Source: Agromyces sp. Soil535 | GTDB lineage: Bacteria; Actinomycetota; Actinomycetes; Actinomycetales; Microbacteriaceae | Assembly: GCF_001428255.1 (NCBI RefSeq) | Contig: NZ_LMRW01000011.1 | Span: 1 to 64,000 of the forward strand | Length of the DNA: 64,000 nucleotides | Direction: 5' to 3' | Shown here: one piece after another, positions 8,497 to 16,921 of the stretch | How the letters are laid out: each line of letters starts with the position of its first letter | Numbering within the stretch: position 1 is the first letter of the stretch | Program-made: the position numbers and the translations under genes | Notes under the pieces: model-generated | The model's database searches: none | The model's input: only the letters and a program-made list of their open reading frames with translations | What the model was told of the DNA's origin: nothing

Positions 8497-9732
8497 TCAG
8501 TACCTTTCAAGTCGAAAAGCCTCCGACGCCTGGTCTGCTCCATTGACGACGAGATTTGCGACCGAGACACCCGTATTCGGGGCGAGCATCATGCCGAGCA
8601 TGTTGTGTCCGGACGCGATGATGAGCCCGTCTTGACCCGGGACCTTGCCGATGATCGGCAGGCCGTCCGGTGTCATCGGACGAGAACCGACCCACTGATC
8701 CCGCGTTGCAGTCCAGTCAAAGCTCGAGTTCAGGAACGGTCGCGCGCTACGAATGATGGCGTCGACCCTTCCCTGGTTGTACCGCGGGTTGTGACCGTCG
8801 AATTCCATCGTGCCGGCGATGTGGATGCTGTTTCCGTAGGGCGTTACGCCCACATGCGCCTCCTCGAGCTTGAGAAGATGCTTCGCTTCTCCACCGCCCT
8901 GGACTCGAAGGCTGTAGCCCTTGCCCGGGTAGATCGGCAGACGGCGCCGCTTGGTGATCATCCGGAGCAGACCGGGAGTGCCGACTCCTGCTGCCAGGAC
9001 CAGGTGACGCACGCGAGAGGTCCCGTGCGGCCCGTCGATGATGTACACCCCGTTCGAACGGGTGATCTTCTCGATCTGGAAAGGAGCGGTGATGCGGCCG
9101 CCGCGCTGGACCACGCTCTCTGCTAGCCGCACACAGTAGGCGCCTGGGTCGATGAACGAGTGGCCGCTCACGATGAAACCGTCCGTCGCTGACTCGCCCA
9201 GCGTCGGTTCGATCGCGTGCATCTCGTCCCGACCGATCAGATCGGAGATCTCGACATTGAAGCGAGAGATGGTCGTTGCGCGGCTCGCCGCTGCTTTGCT
9301 GGTTGAGCTGAGTACATGGAGGAAATCGATCTCCCTGGGCGGATCGATGTCGCCAGCATCCGCCATCGCATCCATCGCCTTCTTGGTGCCGCGCGCGTAC
9401 TCGGTCAGCACGGTCTTTCCCCGCTCGAAGCTGCGCTTGTTGCAGTGCAACGCAAACCGAACCATGAAGTTGAGGCTCGCTAGGGCGCCGCCAGGGTGCA
9501 CGTACAGGGACGAGTCCGGCGACAACATGCTGCGCAGGCCGGTCGCGACGATGCCAGGTCCCTGTAGTGGGCTGATCTCATTCTCCGAGATCTGGCCCGA
9601 ATTGCGCTCCGATACCCCAGCCGCCACCCTGTGGGTGTCGAAGACCTCGACACCCAGGCCGGCCTGAGTGAGATAGTGCGCCGCGGTGATGCCGATTGCG
9701 CCCGCACCGATGATTCCTACGTCCGTTGTCAT
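8497..9732 (-). CDS. DadA-like FAD-dependent amino-acid oxidoreductase
   Basis: This 411-residue protein of the DAO/DadA superfamily has the N-terminal Rossmann dinucleotide motif VGIIGAGAIGITAAHYL, and near the C-terminus the pairs GSRPMTPDGLPIIG and SGHNMLGMMLAPNTG, typical of D-amino acid dehydrogenase small subunits and sarcosine-oxidase-like enzymes. Such enzymes oxidise the C-N bond of D-amino acids or secondary amines. In this cluster it could attack a free amino acid or the secondary amine of an Amadori compound. AGAGG precedes the start. It is the last gene of the long minus-strand operon. Confidence 0.85.
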   Translation of the reverse strand: MTTDVGIIGAGAIGITAAHYLTQAGLGVEVFDTHRVAAGVSERNSGQISENEISPLQGPGIVATGLRSMLSPDSSLYVHPGGALASLNFMVRFALHCNKRSFERGKTVLTEYARGTKKAMDAMADAGDIDPPREIDFLHVLSSTSKAAASRATTISRFNVEISDLIGRDEMHAIEPTLGESATDGFIVSGHSFIDPGAYCVRLAESVVQRGGRITAPFQIEKITRSNGVYIIDGPHGTSRVRHLVLAAGVGTPGLLRMITKRRRLPIYPGKGYSLRVQGGGEAKHLLKLEEAHVGVTPYGNSIHIAGTMEFDGHNPRYNQGRVDAIIRSARPFLNSSFDWTATRDQWVGSRPMTPDGLPIIGKVPGQDGLIIASGHNMLGMMLAPNTGVSVANLVVNGADQASEAFRLERY

Positions 9733-9794
9733 GATTCCTCTGCGTTAGTGGTGTCGACCAACTGCACGTCCTGAGGGCGCTTCCGCACGTCCTG

Positions 9795-10562
9795 TCAGGC
9801 AGGAAAGTTGGACTGCGCGCTGTAACCGAAGTCCGCTACCAGCGGGTGAGCGTTGATCGTTCGGGTAACCGGCGAAATGAGAAGCGTGAGATACCTGGCG
9901 ATGTCCTCGGGCGTGTGGACGGGGTAGCCAATGTCGGCGTATCCACCCTCCGCGATGCCGAGCGCGCCCCGCGACTGAGGAGTGTCAACCACGCTCGGGC
10001 AGACACAATTCACTCGGATACCGTCAGGGCGCAGATCTACGGCGAGAGCCTTCGTCAGCATGAGGACCGCACCCTTTGTAGCCTCGTACGCTGCATTGAG
10101 CGGCGCAGCGAAGAGAGCGGAATCTGACGCGACGATCGAGATGGCAGGTTCCCGCGAAGAAGCTCGCAACGCGGACAATGCGTACTTCACAGGCAGCCAT
10201 TGTCCGCGCACGTTCACGCCGAATTCGCGGTCCCACTGTGCGGCGGCGATCTCGTCGACCGCTTTACCGAACAGCGTGGAGATCCCCGCACACAGCACCA
10301 AGTAGTCGAGCCCGCCGAACACGTCTGTCGCTTGAGCCATCGCTCGCTGGACCGAGGTGTCGTCCGAAACGTCGACCTGGATGGCCGCAGCTCGTCCGCC
10401 GTTTGCGGTGATCTCCGCAACTACGGACTCAGCAGCGGGGAGGTCGAGGTCGAGCAGGACGACCTGAACACCCTCGGCGGCCAGGTAGAAGGCTGTTGCA
10501 CGGCCGATACCGGACGCTGCACCTGTGACGGCAGCGACTCCCCCAGCGATCTGCAGATCCAT
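9795..10562 (-). CDS. SDR-family oxidoreductase
   Basis: This 255-residue classical SDR has TGAASGIGRATAFYL at residues 14-28, a DLDLP acidic patch after beta-2 that suggests NAD preference, the LCAGIS (NAG-like) motif, catalytic serine in SIVASDSA and the YEATK active site. Its ATG follows the TAG of the HyuB gene without a gap, so the two are coupled. It is about 60 bases upstream of the DadA-like gene. It probably oxidises a hydroxy intermediate of the same pathway. Confidence 0.9.
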   Translation of the reverse strand: MDLQIAGGVAAVTGAASGIGRATAFYLAAEGVQVVLLDLDLPAAESVVAEITANGGRAAAIQVDVSDDTSVQRAMAQATDVFGGLDYLVLCAGISTLFGKAVDEIAAAQWDREFGVNVRGQWLPVKYALSALRASSREPAISIVASDSALFAAPLNAAYEATKGAVLMLTKALAVDLRPDGIRVNCVCPSVVDTPQSRGALGIAEGGYADIGYPVHTPEDIARYLTLLISPVTRTINAHPLVADFGYSAQSNFPA

Positions 10563-12266
10563 CTACTCGCTCCCATTTTCCACCGGCGCATACGCGGACA
10601 GCCCGCGCTCGGTGATAAAGCCGAGCTTGAGATCACGCTCGATGAGCTCGCGGGGACGGTCCTCGGGCGGGCCATACCCGCCGCCGCCTGCGCTGTAGAA
10701 GGTCAGCGTATCGCCGTACTCCAGCTCGATCGTCGGGCCCGCCGGCGGCAGGTCGTATTCACGATCGGTCCCCTCGTTGATGACCCACCGACTGGTCGCT
10801 CCCGGTTGTCCGCCAAGCAGCCCCGCAGCGGGGACGGCGAATCGCTGTGAGGTGTGTGAGACCTCGACGTCGTAGCCGAGCGCCTTCCACTTGATGATCG
10901 TGCCCAGTCCGCCTCGCCGCTTGCCGGCCCCGCCGGAGTCGGGTCGCAGAGCTCTCTGCAGGTACAGAACCGGTGCGCCGACCTCCATGCCTTCGACGCT
11001 GGGAGTGGCGACGTTCGTCATCCAGCTCGCCATTGCGCTGAGGCCATCGCTGTCGGCACTTGCTCCGAGGCCACCGACGCTGGGTCCCATGTTCAGCCAG
11101 AGGTGACGGCCGGTCAGGTCACCGCCAGTGGGGTGCGTCTCGCGGTTGATGGCACTGCCGTTCATGTAGACCAGCCCACAGGATTCCGCATTCACGGCGT
11201 CGGGGACCACCGGCGCGAGCGCCTTGAAGATCATGTCGACGATGCGGTGAGTGATCGCCATCCGCTGGTACACCGCTCGCGGCGGTCGCGGATCGACAAG
11301 CGAGCCTTCGGGCGCCGTGATGCGGATCTGGCTGTTCGGCCCTTCGTTCTTCGGGATATCCGAGGGCATCAGAGCAAGCAGCCCGAACAACGTCGCCGAG
11401 ATGGTCGCCGACATGGGGCAGTTCTGAGGCCCCGGCATCGCCGGGTCGGTACCGGTGAAGTCGAAGTGCACCTCATCGCCGGTGACCTCAATAGCCAACC
11501 TGATCGTGTACGGGCCACCCATCGACCCGTCCTCCAGAATCTGAGATTCGGCAGTGTAGCGACCGTCAGGAATTCGGGAGATCTGGTTTTTCGTCCTGTC
11601 GCGGGCGTATTCGATCTGCGCTTCGATCGCCTCTTGAAGCACATCCCATCCGTACTTTTCGATGAGGGACAGCAGTCCCTGCGCGCCCACCCGCGCGCCG
11701 GCGACCTGCGCGAGGATGTCGCCACGCTGCTCGTACGGCGAGTTTGTGTTGGCCAGGATCATCCGGAACAACTGCTCGTCGAGTTCGCCACGCTTGTACA
11801 GCTTGATCGGCGGGATCCGGAGACCCTCGTCGAAGATTGTCTTGTGCCAGCCCTCTGGGTCTTGACCGGCGGTGCCGGCCAGGTGCGCGAAGATCGTCGA
11901 GAACGCGATCAGTTCCCCGTTGTGAAAGATGGGGTAGTAGACGATGAAGTCGGATGTGTGATGCGCCCCGGTGCTGCCGCCGACATAGGGATCGTTCGTG
12001 AGGATTACATCGCCCGGTTCGAGGGATTCGATCGGGAAGTGCTCCCGCAGCATCGCCTTCAGGCAGGGACCGAGGGCGTTCAGATGCACCGGAATGTTCG
12101 CCCCTTCGGCCATCAGGCGGCCTGTCGCGTCGAAGAGAGAGGAGGAACAGTCCTTTCCCTCCTTCAGGATGACTGAGTAGCTAGTGCGCTCCATGGTGTC
12201 CGTCATTTGCTCGGACAGCGACTCCAGGGCGCTTCGGATAACTTCGGTGGTGATGACGTCAATCAT
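10563..12266 (-). CDS. Hydantoinase B/oxoprolinase family protein
   Basis: This 567-residue protein matches HyuB in length and in features such as ILTNDPYVGGSTGAHHTSDF near the first third (the metal-site-like region), YFTAES and GGLGTIIKWKALGY in the C-terminal third. HyuB pairs with HyuA to open 5-membered lactam/imide rings such as hydantoins or 5-oxoproline using ATP. GGAG lies upstream of the ATG, and 13 bases separate it from the HyuA gene. In a deglycation cluster it might open a lactam of the substrate; that is inference. Confidence 0.9.
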   Translation of the reverse strand: MIDVITTEVIRSALESLSEQMTDTMERTSYSVILKEGKDCSSSLFDATGRLMAEGANIPVHLNALGPCLKAMLREHFPIESLEPGDVILTNDPYVGGSTGAHHTSDFIVYYPIFHNGELIAFSTIFAHLAGTAGQDPEGWHKTIFDEGLRIPPIKLYKRGELDEQLFRMILANTNSPYEQRGDILAQVAGARVGAQGLLSLIEKYGWDVLQEAIEAQIEYARDRTKNQISRIPDGRYTAESQILEDGSMGGPYTIRLAIEVTGDEVHFDFTGTDPAMPGPQNCPMSATISATLFGLLALMPSDIPKNEGPNSQIRITAPEGSLVDPRPPRAVYQRMAITHRIVDMIFKALAPVVPDAVNAESCGLVYMNGSAINRETHPTGGDLTGRHLWLNMGPSVGGLGASADSDGLSAMASWMTNVATPSVEGMEVGAPVLYLQRALRPDSGGAGKRRGGLGTIIKWKALGYDVEVSHTSQRFAVPAAGLLGGQPGATSRWVINEGTDREYDLPPAGPTIELEYGDTLTFYSAGGGGYGPPEDRPRELIERDLKLGFITERGLSAYAPVENGSE

Positions 12267-12279
12267 TGCTACAGCTCCT

Positions 12280-14328
12280 TTATCGCGACGTCGATGTGCG
12301 TGGGCTGGACTTGGGTGTGATCAGAAGCGAACCGTCCGACAACACCTTGCAGTGATCGCCGGGTAGGCCGACCGTGGTGCTTCCTTGTTCCTGGACGATG
12401 AACGGTCCCTCGAAAGTGTCGTCCGGGCGGAGTTCGCTCCGTGTGTAGATCGGCGTCTTCCGCCACTCACCGAAGTACACGTCTCGATGAATAGGAACCG
12501 GACCGCCTTCGCGGGGTGAGGTTGCCGCAGCGAAGGTGATGTTGGGGGTGCGGCGAACGGTTGTGGTTCGCGCCATCACCACCTGCACCGGGTTGCTCTT
12601 GTCTGAGTGCCCGTAGCGCTCAGCGTGGATCCGATGGAACTCCTCAGTGACGTGCTCGGGGTTGTAGTCGCCATTGGATTCGATGGTGAGGTCGAACGCC
12701 TGCCCGAGGTAACGGAGATCGAGGAATCGCACGTGCTCGAGGTCCGCCCCAGTTGTCCCGTCGAGCAGGGCAGCGGTGCCGTTCTTTTCGAGCGAGGTGT
12801 AGATCTCGGCGAGATCCGAACCGGCGACATCGTGTACCAGCTTGTTGAGCGGCCACATCTCGTCGTGACGCTGGTCGGTTAGGAGGAGGCCTCTGGCGGA
12901 GACGTTTCCTGGGTTGGTCGGGATGATCAGCCCCGACACTTCCAGTTCGTGGGAGAGGATCGCTCCGATGAGTCCGCCGGCGCCGCCGAAGGAGACCATG
13001 ACCAGGTCGCGAGGGTCGAATCCTCGTGCGACCGTCATTCGCCGGATCGCTCGAAGGCTGGCCGCGGCGGCAAGGCGGACGATTCCGTACGCTGCTTCGT
13101 GCTCGGTCAAGCCGAGTGGACCTGCGACGACCCGGTTGATGGCTTCGCTTGCCAGCTCTCGGCGGAGCTTCGTGGCGCCGCCGAGAAGACCGTCGGGAGA
13201 CAGGTAGCCCAGGACGAGTGCGGCGTCCGTGACCGTGGGCTCAGTGCCGCCCTTTCCGTAGCAAGCGGGGCCGGGATCGGCTCCGGCGCTATGCGGGCCG
13301 ACGCGGAGGGCCCCCCCGTCGTCGACCCAGGCCACCGAGCCACCGCCGGCGCCGATGGGATCGACTTCGATCGTCGACTGTGAGACGGGATTGCCGTGCA
13401 ACTGCCCGCTTTGCGTCTCTCGCGGGCGGCCCTCATTCACGACGGCGACGTCGGTGCTCGTTCCGCCCATGTCTAGCGTGACCGCGGTGAGATTTCCCAG
13501 TTGCTGGCAGAGGTCGGCACCGGCGATGACGCCAGCAACCGGGCCCGAGTTCATCACACGAACGGGGGATGCGGCCGCAGCGGCCAGGGTCATGACCCCG
13601 CCATTGCCCTGCATCGTATAGACGGGGCAGGTGATGCCGATCTCACGGAGCTGAGCCTCGAGGTATTCGAAGTGTTCCTTGAGCCGCGGCTTGACGAAGG
13701 CATCAACCGCTGCTGTCGATGCGCGCTCGTACTCCCCGGTGGAAGCAGTGAGATCCGAGCTCAGGGACACCGAGATATCCGGCCGAACACGCAGGAAGAT
13801 CTCGCGCACGGCGCGCTCGTGGTCGGAGAACTGGTTGGAGTGCAGGAAGCACACGGCGATGGATTCGATGTCGCCGAGCTGTGCGGCGAGGGACTCGACC
13901 TGTGCGACATCTAGCGGGGTGACGACATCGCCCCGGAAGGTTACTCGCTCGGAGATCTCGTGGACGTTGTCTCTGGAGATGATCGGTTTCGGAGGCTTCC
14001 AACGCGTGTCGTAGATGTTCCCGAAACGATAGGCACGAGCGAGCTCCAGAACGTCGCCGAACCCGGCAGTGGTGAGAAGCGCAGTCCTCGTGGAGCCTCC
14101 TTGCAGGATGCGGTTGACCGAAACGGTCGTCCCGTACACCATCAGATCCAGCGACTCTGCCTGGACTTGCGCCTTCCCCAAAATCTGCTTTGCACCGTTG
14201 ATGACTCCGTCGCTGGGCACGGCAGGCGTCGACGGAACCTTGTCCACCCACACCGTTCCCGAGACGTCATCGATCAGCACGAGGTCGGTGTGTGTTCCGC
14301 CTGTATCGACGCCTAGTCGATATCCCAC
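12280..14328 (-). CDS. Hydantoinase A/5-oxoprolinase family ATP-dependent hydrolase
   Basis: This 682-residue protein starts RLGVDTGGTHTD, the phosphate-1 motif of the actin-like ATPase fold. It also has MNSGPVAGVIAGA, LDMGGTSTDVAVV, the GPHSAGADPGPACYGKGG block and VSFGGAGGLIGA typical of HyuA. The GTG at 14328 was chosen over a TTG four codons upstream because GGAG lies about 7 bases before it. It acts with HyuB on a cyclic amide. It sits 100 bases downstream of the FrlB-like gene in the same orientation. Confidence 0.9.
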   Translation of the reverse strand: MGYRLGVDTGGTHTDLVLIDDVSGTVWVDKVPSTPAVPSDGVINGAKQILGKAQVQAESLDLMVYGTTVSVNRILQGGSTRTALLTTAGFGDVLELARAYRFGNIYDTRWKPPKPIISRDNVHEISERVTFRGDVVTPLDVAQVESLAAQLGDIESIAVCFLHSNQFSDHERAVREIFLRVRPDISVSLSSDLTASTGEYERASTAAVDAFVKPRLKEHFEYLEAQLREIGITCPVYTMQGNGGVMTLAAAAASPVRVMNSGPVAGVIAGADLCQQLGNLTAVTLDMGGTSTDVAVVNEGRPRETQSGQLHGNPVSQSTIEVDPIGAGGGSVAWVDDGGALRVGPHSAGADPGPACYGKGGTEPTVTDAALVLGYLSPDGLLGGATKLRRELASEAINRVVAGPLGLTEHEAAYGIVRLAAAASLRAIRRMTVARGFDPRDLVMVSFGGAGGLIGAILSHELEVSGLIIPTNPGNVSARGLLLTDQRHDEMWPLNKLVHDVAGSDLAEIYTSLEKNGTAALLDGTTGADLEHVRFLDLRYLGQAFDLTIESNGDYNPEHVTEEFHRIHAERYGHSDKSNPVQVVMARTTTVRRTPNITFAAATSPREGGPVPIHRDVYFGEWRKTPIYTRSELRPDDTFEGPFIVQEQGSTTVGLPGDHCKVLSDGSLLITPKSSPRTSTSR

Positions 14329-14431
14329 GATTAACTCCAATCAATATTTGGATGTTCGTCAAGACCTGCACCGCGTGGACGGCGGCAAGCCGCGCAGCTG
14401 GTTGCCGCGTATTAGAGGGTGACAGAGTCCA

Positions 14432-15445
14432 TCAATAGGCAACGCGCTTGTAGTACCGACGCGTCGTCAGGGGATGGTTCCGGACGACCTCGAGGTGTGC
14501 GCTGAGCCGCTCCAAAGCGGCTGCAAGAACGATCGGCGCTACCAGGGCCCGTGTCTCAGGCGAGATTCCCGGCAGATCGAAGTCGCGCGAATCGATGACG
14601 CGCAGCTTCGACGAGTACTGCGGCACAAACGCCTCGACCCGGTCCTCAAGCGTCCGACCGCCGTCTTCGCCTTTCAGCAGCAGCACGCTGACGTTGTCCT
14701 CAACGAGCTCAAGCGTGCCGTGGAAGAAGTCGGATGCGTGCACAGGCCTGGTCCATACCCACTGCATCTCCTCAAGGATGCACATCCCGTAGTACCAGGC
14801 CTCGAACCAGGTGTTTCCTGCCGAGGTGATGATGTGGTTCTGCTCGTCTTTGATCTCTTCCGCGAGACTGGCGGCGCGATCTTCGAATGCCCGCTTCACC
14901 TCGACGAGCGCATTCGGGAGCGACTGGATCTCTGAGAGCGTCGATTCCCAGCTCGGCGATTCTCCGCGGTAGTCGATGATCGCGAGGGCGACGAAGAGCG
15001 TCTGAAGCAAGAAGTTCTCGCTCGACGTGTCGTCGGCGGTCTCGTTGAAGAGGCTCACGTCAGCCAGCGTCGCCAACGGAGTATCCGCGGTGCCGACGAG
15101 AGTGAGGATCCGGGCTCCGCGCGAGCGGGCGTACTCGAGCGCACTGATGGCCTCTTTCGTCGTGCCCGAGACGGAGGTGAACACGACCAACGACTTCGGG
15201 CCGAGATTGACGTTGCCGTTCTCGATGAGCTCCGCGGCGCGGGGCGCGTACACGGGGAAGGAAGAGCGCTCTTCGAGCAGCTTGACGGCGGGCAGACTCA
15301 GAAACGCGACGCCGCCCGCACTCGCGAAGAAGACGTTCTCCGCTCCGGCGTCGAGTGCGGCGTGGACCGCCGCGCGAATTTCACCCGCCAAGGCAACAGC
15401 GCCCGTCTGGACATCGATGTGATGGAGCTCCGAGATGTTGAGCAT
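14432..15445 (-). CDS. frlB: SIS-domain sugar-phosphate deglycase resembling FrlB
   Basis: This 337-residue protein has two SIS domains. The first has VFFASAGGVAFLS and VVFTSVSGTTKE, the phosphosugar-binding serine-rich loop. The segment WVWTRPVHASDFFHGTLELVE near residues 227-247 corresponds to the WTHG...EFRHGPLEIVE block of FrlB, and the C-terminal RRYYKRVAY matches the FrlB ending. FrlB cleaves fructoselysine 6-phosphate to glucose 6-phosphate and lysine. The ATG at 15445 is preferred to a TTG 11 codons upstream that lies inside the operator. It probably acts after the FrlD-like kinase. The exact amino-acid moiety is unknown. Confidence 0.82.
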   Translation of the reverse strand: MLNISELHHIDVQTGAVALAGEIRAAVHAALDAGAENVFFASAGGVAFLSLPAVKLLEERSSFPVYAPRAAELIENGNVNLGPKSLVVFTSVSGTTKEAISALEYARSRGARILTLVGTADTPLATLADVSLFNETADDTSSENFLLQTLFVALAIIDYRGESPSWESTLSEIQSLPNALVEVKRAFEDRAASLAEEIKDEQNHIITSAGNTWFEAWYYGMCILEEMQWVWTRPVHASDFFHGTLELVEDNVSVLLLKGEDGGRTLEDRVEAFVPQYSSKLRVIDSRDFDLPGISPETRALVAPIVLAAALERLSAHLEVVRNHPLTTRRYYKRVAY

Positions 15446-15467
15446 TGCGATCCGATCTACGTTGAAC

Positions 15468-15478
15468 TTGTCGGACAA
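15468..15478. promoter_or_regulatory. Putative GntR-family operator ahead of the FrlB-like gene
   Basis: TTGTCGGACAA, a perfect palindrome about a central base, lies 22 bases before the ATG. On the gene's strand it is preceded by TACTGT, a TAnnnT-type -10 candidate with TTCAAC 17 bases further upstream. The site would thus overlap or follow the transcription start and block elongation. Confidence 0.6.
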
Positions 15479-15690
15479 CAGTAACAGATGTCAGGCACAA
15501 GTTGAATGGCAGACCGCTTGCGATGGACTGCCGACGGCTCTCGGGGGCACGTACCGAGACAATCGGCGAGGCTAGAACGGTCGCAGAGCTGTCGCTCTCG
15601 CGAGGGTTGACCGCGCTCGACCACGTAGGCGATCGGTGCCAGTGTGCTCGAGGCCGGCTACCCGTTGAGCTTGGCCGACCGGTCCGCGCC

Positions 15691-16587
15691 TCAGCGCCCC
15701 TGGGCGACTCCCGCGCGCAAGGCGGCGACTGCCGTCGCAAGTTCCGCATCGTCCACGTCGTCGAATCGTCTCGCTTCGATACGAGGCTCGCCCGCCGCGC
15801 GGCCGAGGCGCGCCATTGCTGCTTTGGTCACTGCAGGGACGTAGCCGGGTCGGGACGAGCGCAGGGAAGCGAGTGGTTGTAGGTGGGACGCGACCCACTC
15901 GCCCGCCTCACGCAAACGCCCGTTAGCAATCAACTGTTGCAGCACGGCGATCGCGTCTGGGGCGATGTTCGCGGCAGTAGACGTGAATCCATCGGCACCT
16001 TGAGCCGCGAATCCCGGGGCCAGATCGTCGCCGCCGCCGCTGAACCACGCTGCCACGGCAGGGAGTTGAGCTCGAAGCGTTCCCCATTCCCGCAGGTCAG
16101 GCGCTCCCCACTTCACGGCGAGATTTGGATGACGCTCGGATGCGACGCGCAGTCCCTCGGCCGTATAGCGCCCACCGTCATGGTCAACGATGATCTCGAG
16201 CCCGGCCCCCAGAGCGTTCTCCTCAAGGAGTTCCGCGAGTCCAGCGTCGGCGTCGGATTCGGGCTCGGGGTCAGCGAAACACAGCAACGCCCGCGCGCCC
16301 GCCATAGCCAGTTCCCGGCTCAACTTCGAGGCGCCCGATCGCGCGTAGATGCCGGCAGCCAGCACGTTCTTCTGTCCAATGCCGGATGCCGCAGCCGCAA
16401 CGAACTCGCCGACCTCTGCGCCGGTGAGATCCGCGAGCTCACCAGCTCCGCCGGCGACAACAAATCCGGTGAAGCCGTGCGATGTCGCGTCCCGCGCCAG
16501 CTCTTCCATCCTGGCAATGTCGGGTGATCCATCAGGGCGAAAAGGGCTCATCGCCATCATGAGCGCTCCGCCCGCGACAACGCTCAC
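15691..16587 (-). CDS. DapA/KdgD-like dihydrodipicolinate synthase-family protein
   Basis: This 298-residue TIM-barrel lyase has GFVVAGGAGELADLTGAEV near residue 40, which resembles 5-dehydro-4-deoxyglucarate dehydratases (AGGTGEF), and LAVKWGAPDL near residue 155, where the lysine is the expected Schiff-base residue. The start is a GTG overlapping the TGA of a short leader frame. It differs clearly from the second DapA-like protein at the left edge. It likely cleaves or dehydrates a 2-oxo acid derived from the sugar or amino-acid part of the substrate. Confidence 0.8.
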   Translation of the reverse strand: MSVVAGGALMMAMSPFRPDGSPDIARMEELARDATSHGFTGFVVAGGAGELADLTGAEVGEFVAAAASGIGQKNVLAAGIYARSGASKLSRELAMAGARALLCFADPEPESDADAGLAELLEENALGAGLEIIVDHDGGRYTAEGLRVASERHPNLAVKWGAPDLREWGTLRAQLPAVAAWFSGGGDDLAPGFAAQGADGFTSTAANIAPDAIAVLQQLIANGRLREAGEWVASHLQPLASLRSSRPGYVPAVTKAAMARLGRAAGEPRIEARRFDDVDDAELATAVAALRAGVAQGR

Positions 16588-16700
16588 AGCGCTGTCCTAG
16601 TTGAGAGGCTGGGTTCGGACGTCTCGATGTGGGACGTAACCGCCCGTACTAGCGCGCCCCACCTAAGGGTGGCGCGACGCCCTCCATGGATGCTTACCAT
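16584..16700 (-). CDS. Possible 38-codon leader ORF coupled to the DapA-like gene
   Basis: An ATG follows the sequence GATCGGATCACA, the same context that precedes the FrlB-like ATG (GATCGGATCGCA). The frame runs 38 codons and its TGA overlaps the GTG of the DapA-like gene. It could be a translated leader or simply the scar of a promoter duplication. The peptide has no recognisable domain. Confidence 0.3.
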   Translation of the reverse strand: MVSIHGGRRATLRWGALVRAVTSHIETSEPSLSTRTAL

Positions 16701-16722
16701 TGTGATCCGATCTGTGGCTGCC

Positions 16723-16733
16723 TTGTCGGACAA
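16723..16733. promoter_or_regulatory. Putative GntR-family operator ahead of the DapA-like gene
   Basis: TTGTCGGACAA palindrome. On the minus strand it is preceded by GTTACTG exactly as at the FrlB-like gene, so promoter and operator appear duplicated together. It lies 136 bases upstream of the lyase start and 23 bases upstream of the leader ATG. Confidence 0.6.
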
Positions 16734-16921
16734 CAGTAACTGACGTAGGGCAGGAAGATACTGTTGGGTCTCCGCGATGACGCCGACCGAGGGATACCGG
16801 TGGCCGCACGATCCGTGACCGAACTTCGTCGAAGGACAATTTCGACCGGCCCTATTCGACGCCCCAACCCCAGGCCGTGACGATACGTCGAGGCTGCGAG
16901 GCAATGGACGCTGCTATGGAG

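Noticed and set aside
11103..12176. 357-codon plus-strand frame
   Set aside because: Shadow of the HyuB gene; composition is Arg/Val/Asp-rich and has no domain.
16584..16904. Full 106-codon frame upstream of the DapA-like gene
   Set aside because: The first two-thirds cross the operator and promoter; only the last 38 codons have a plausible start.
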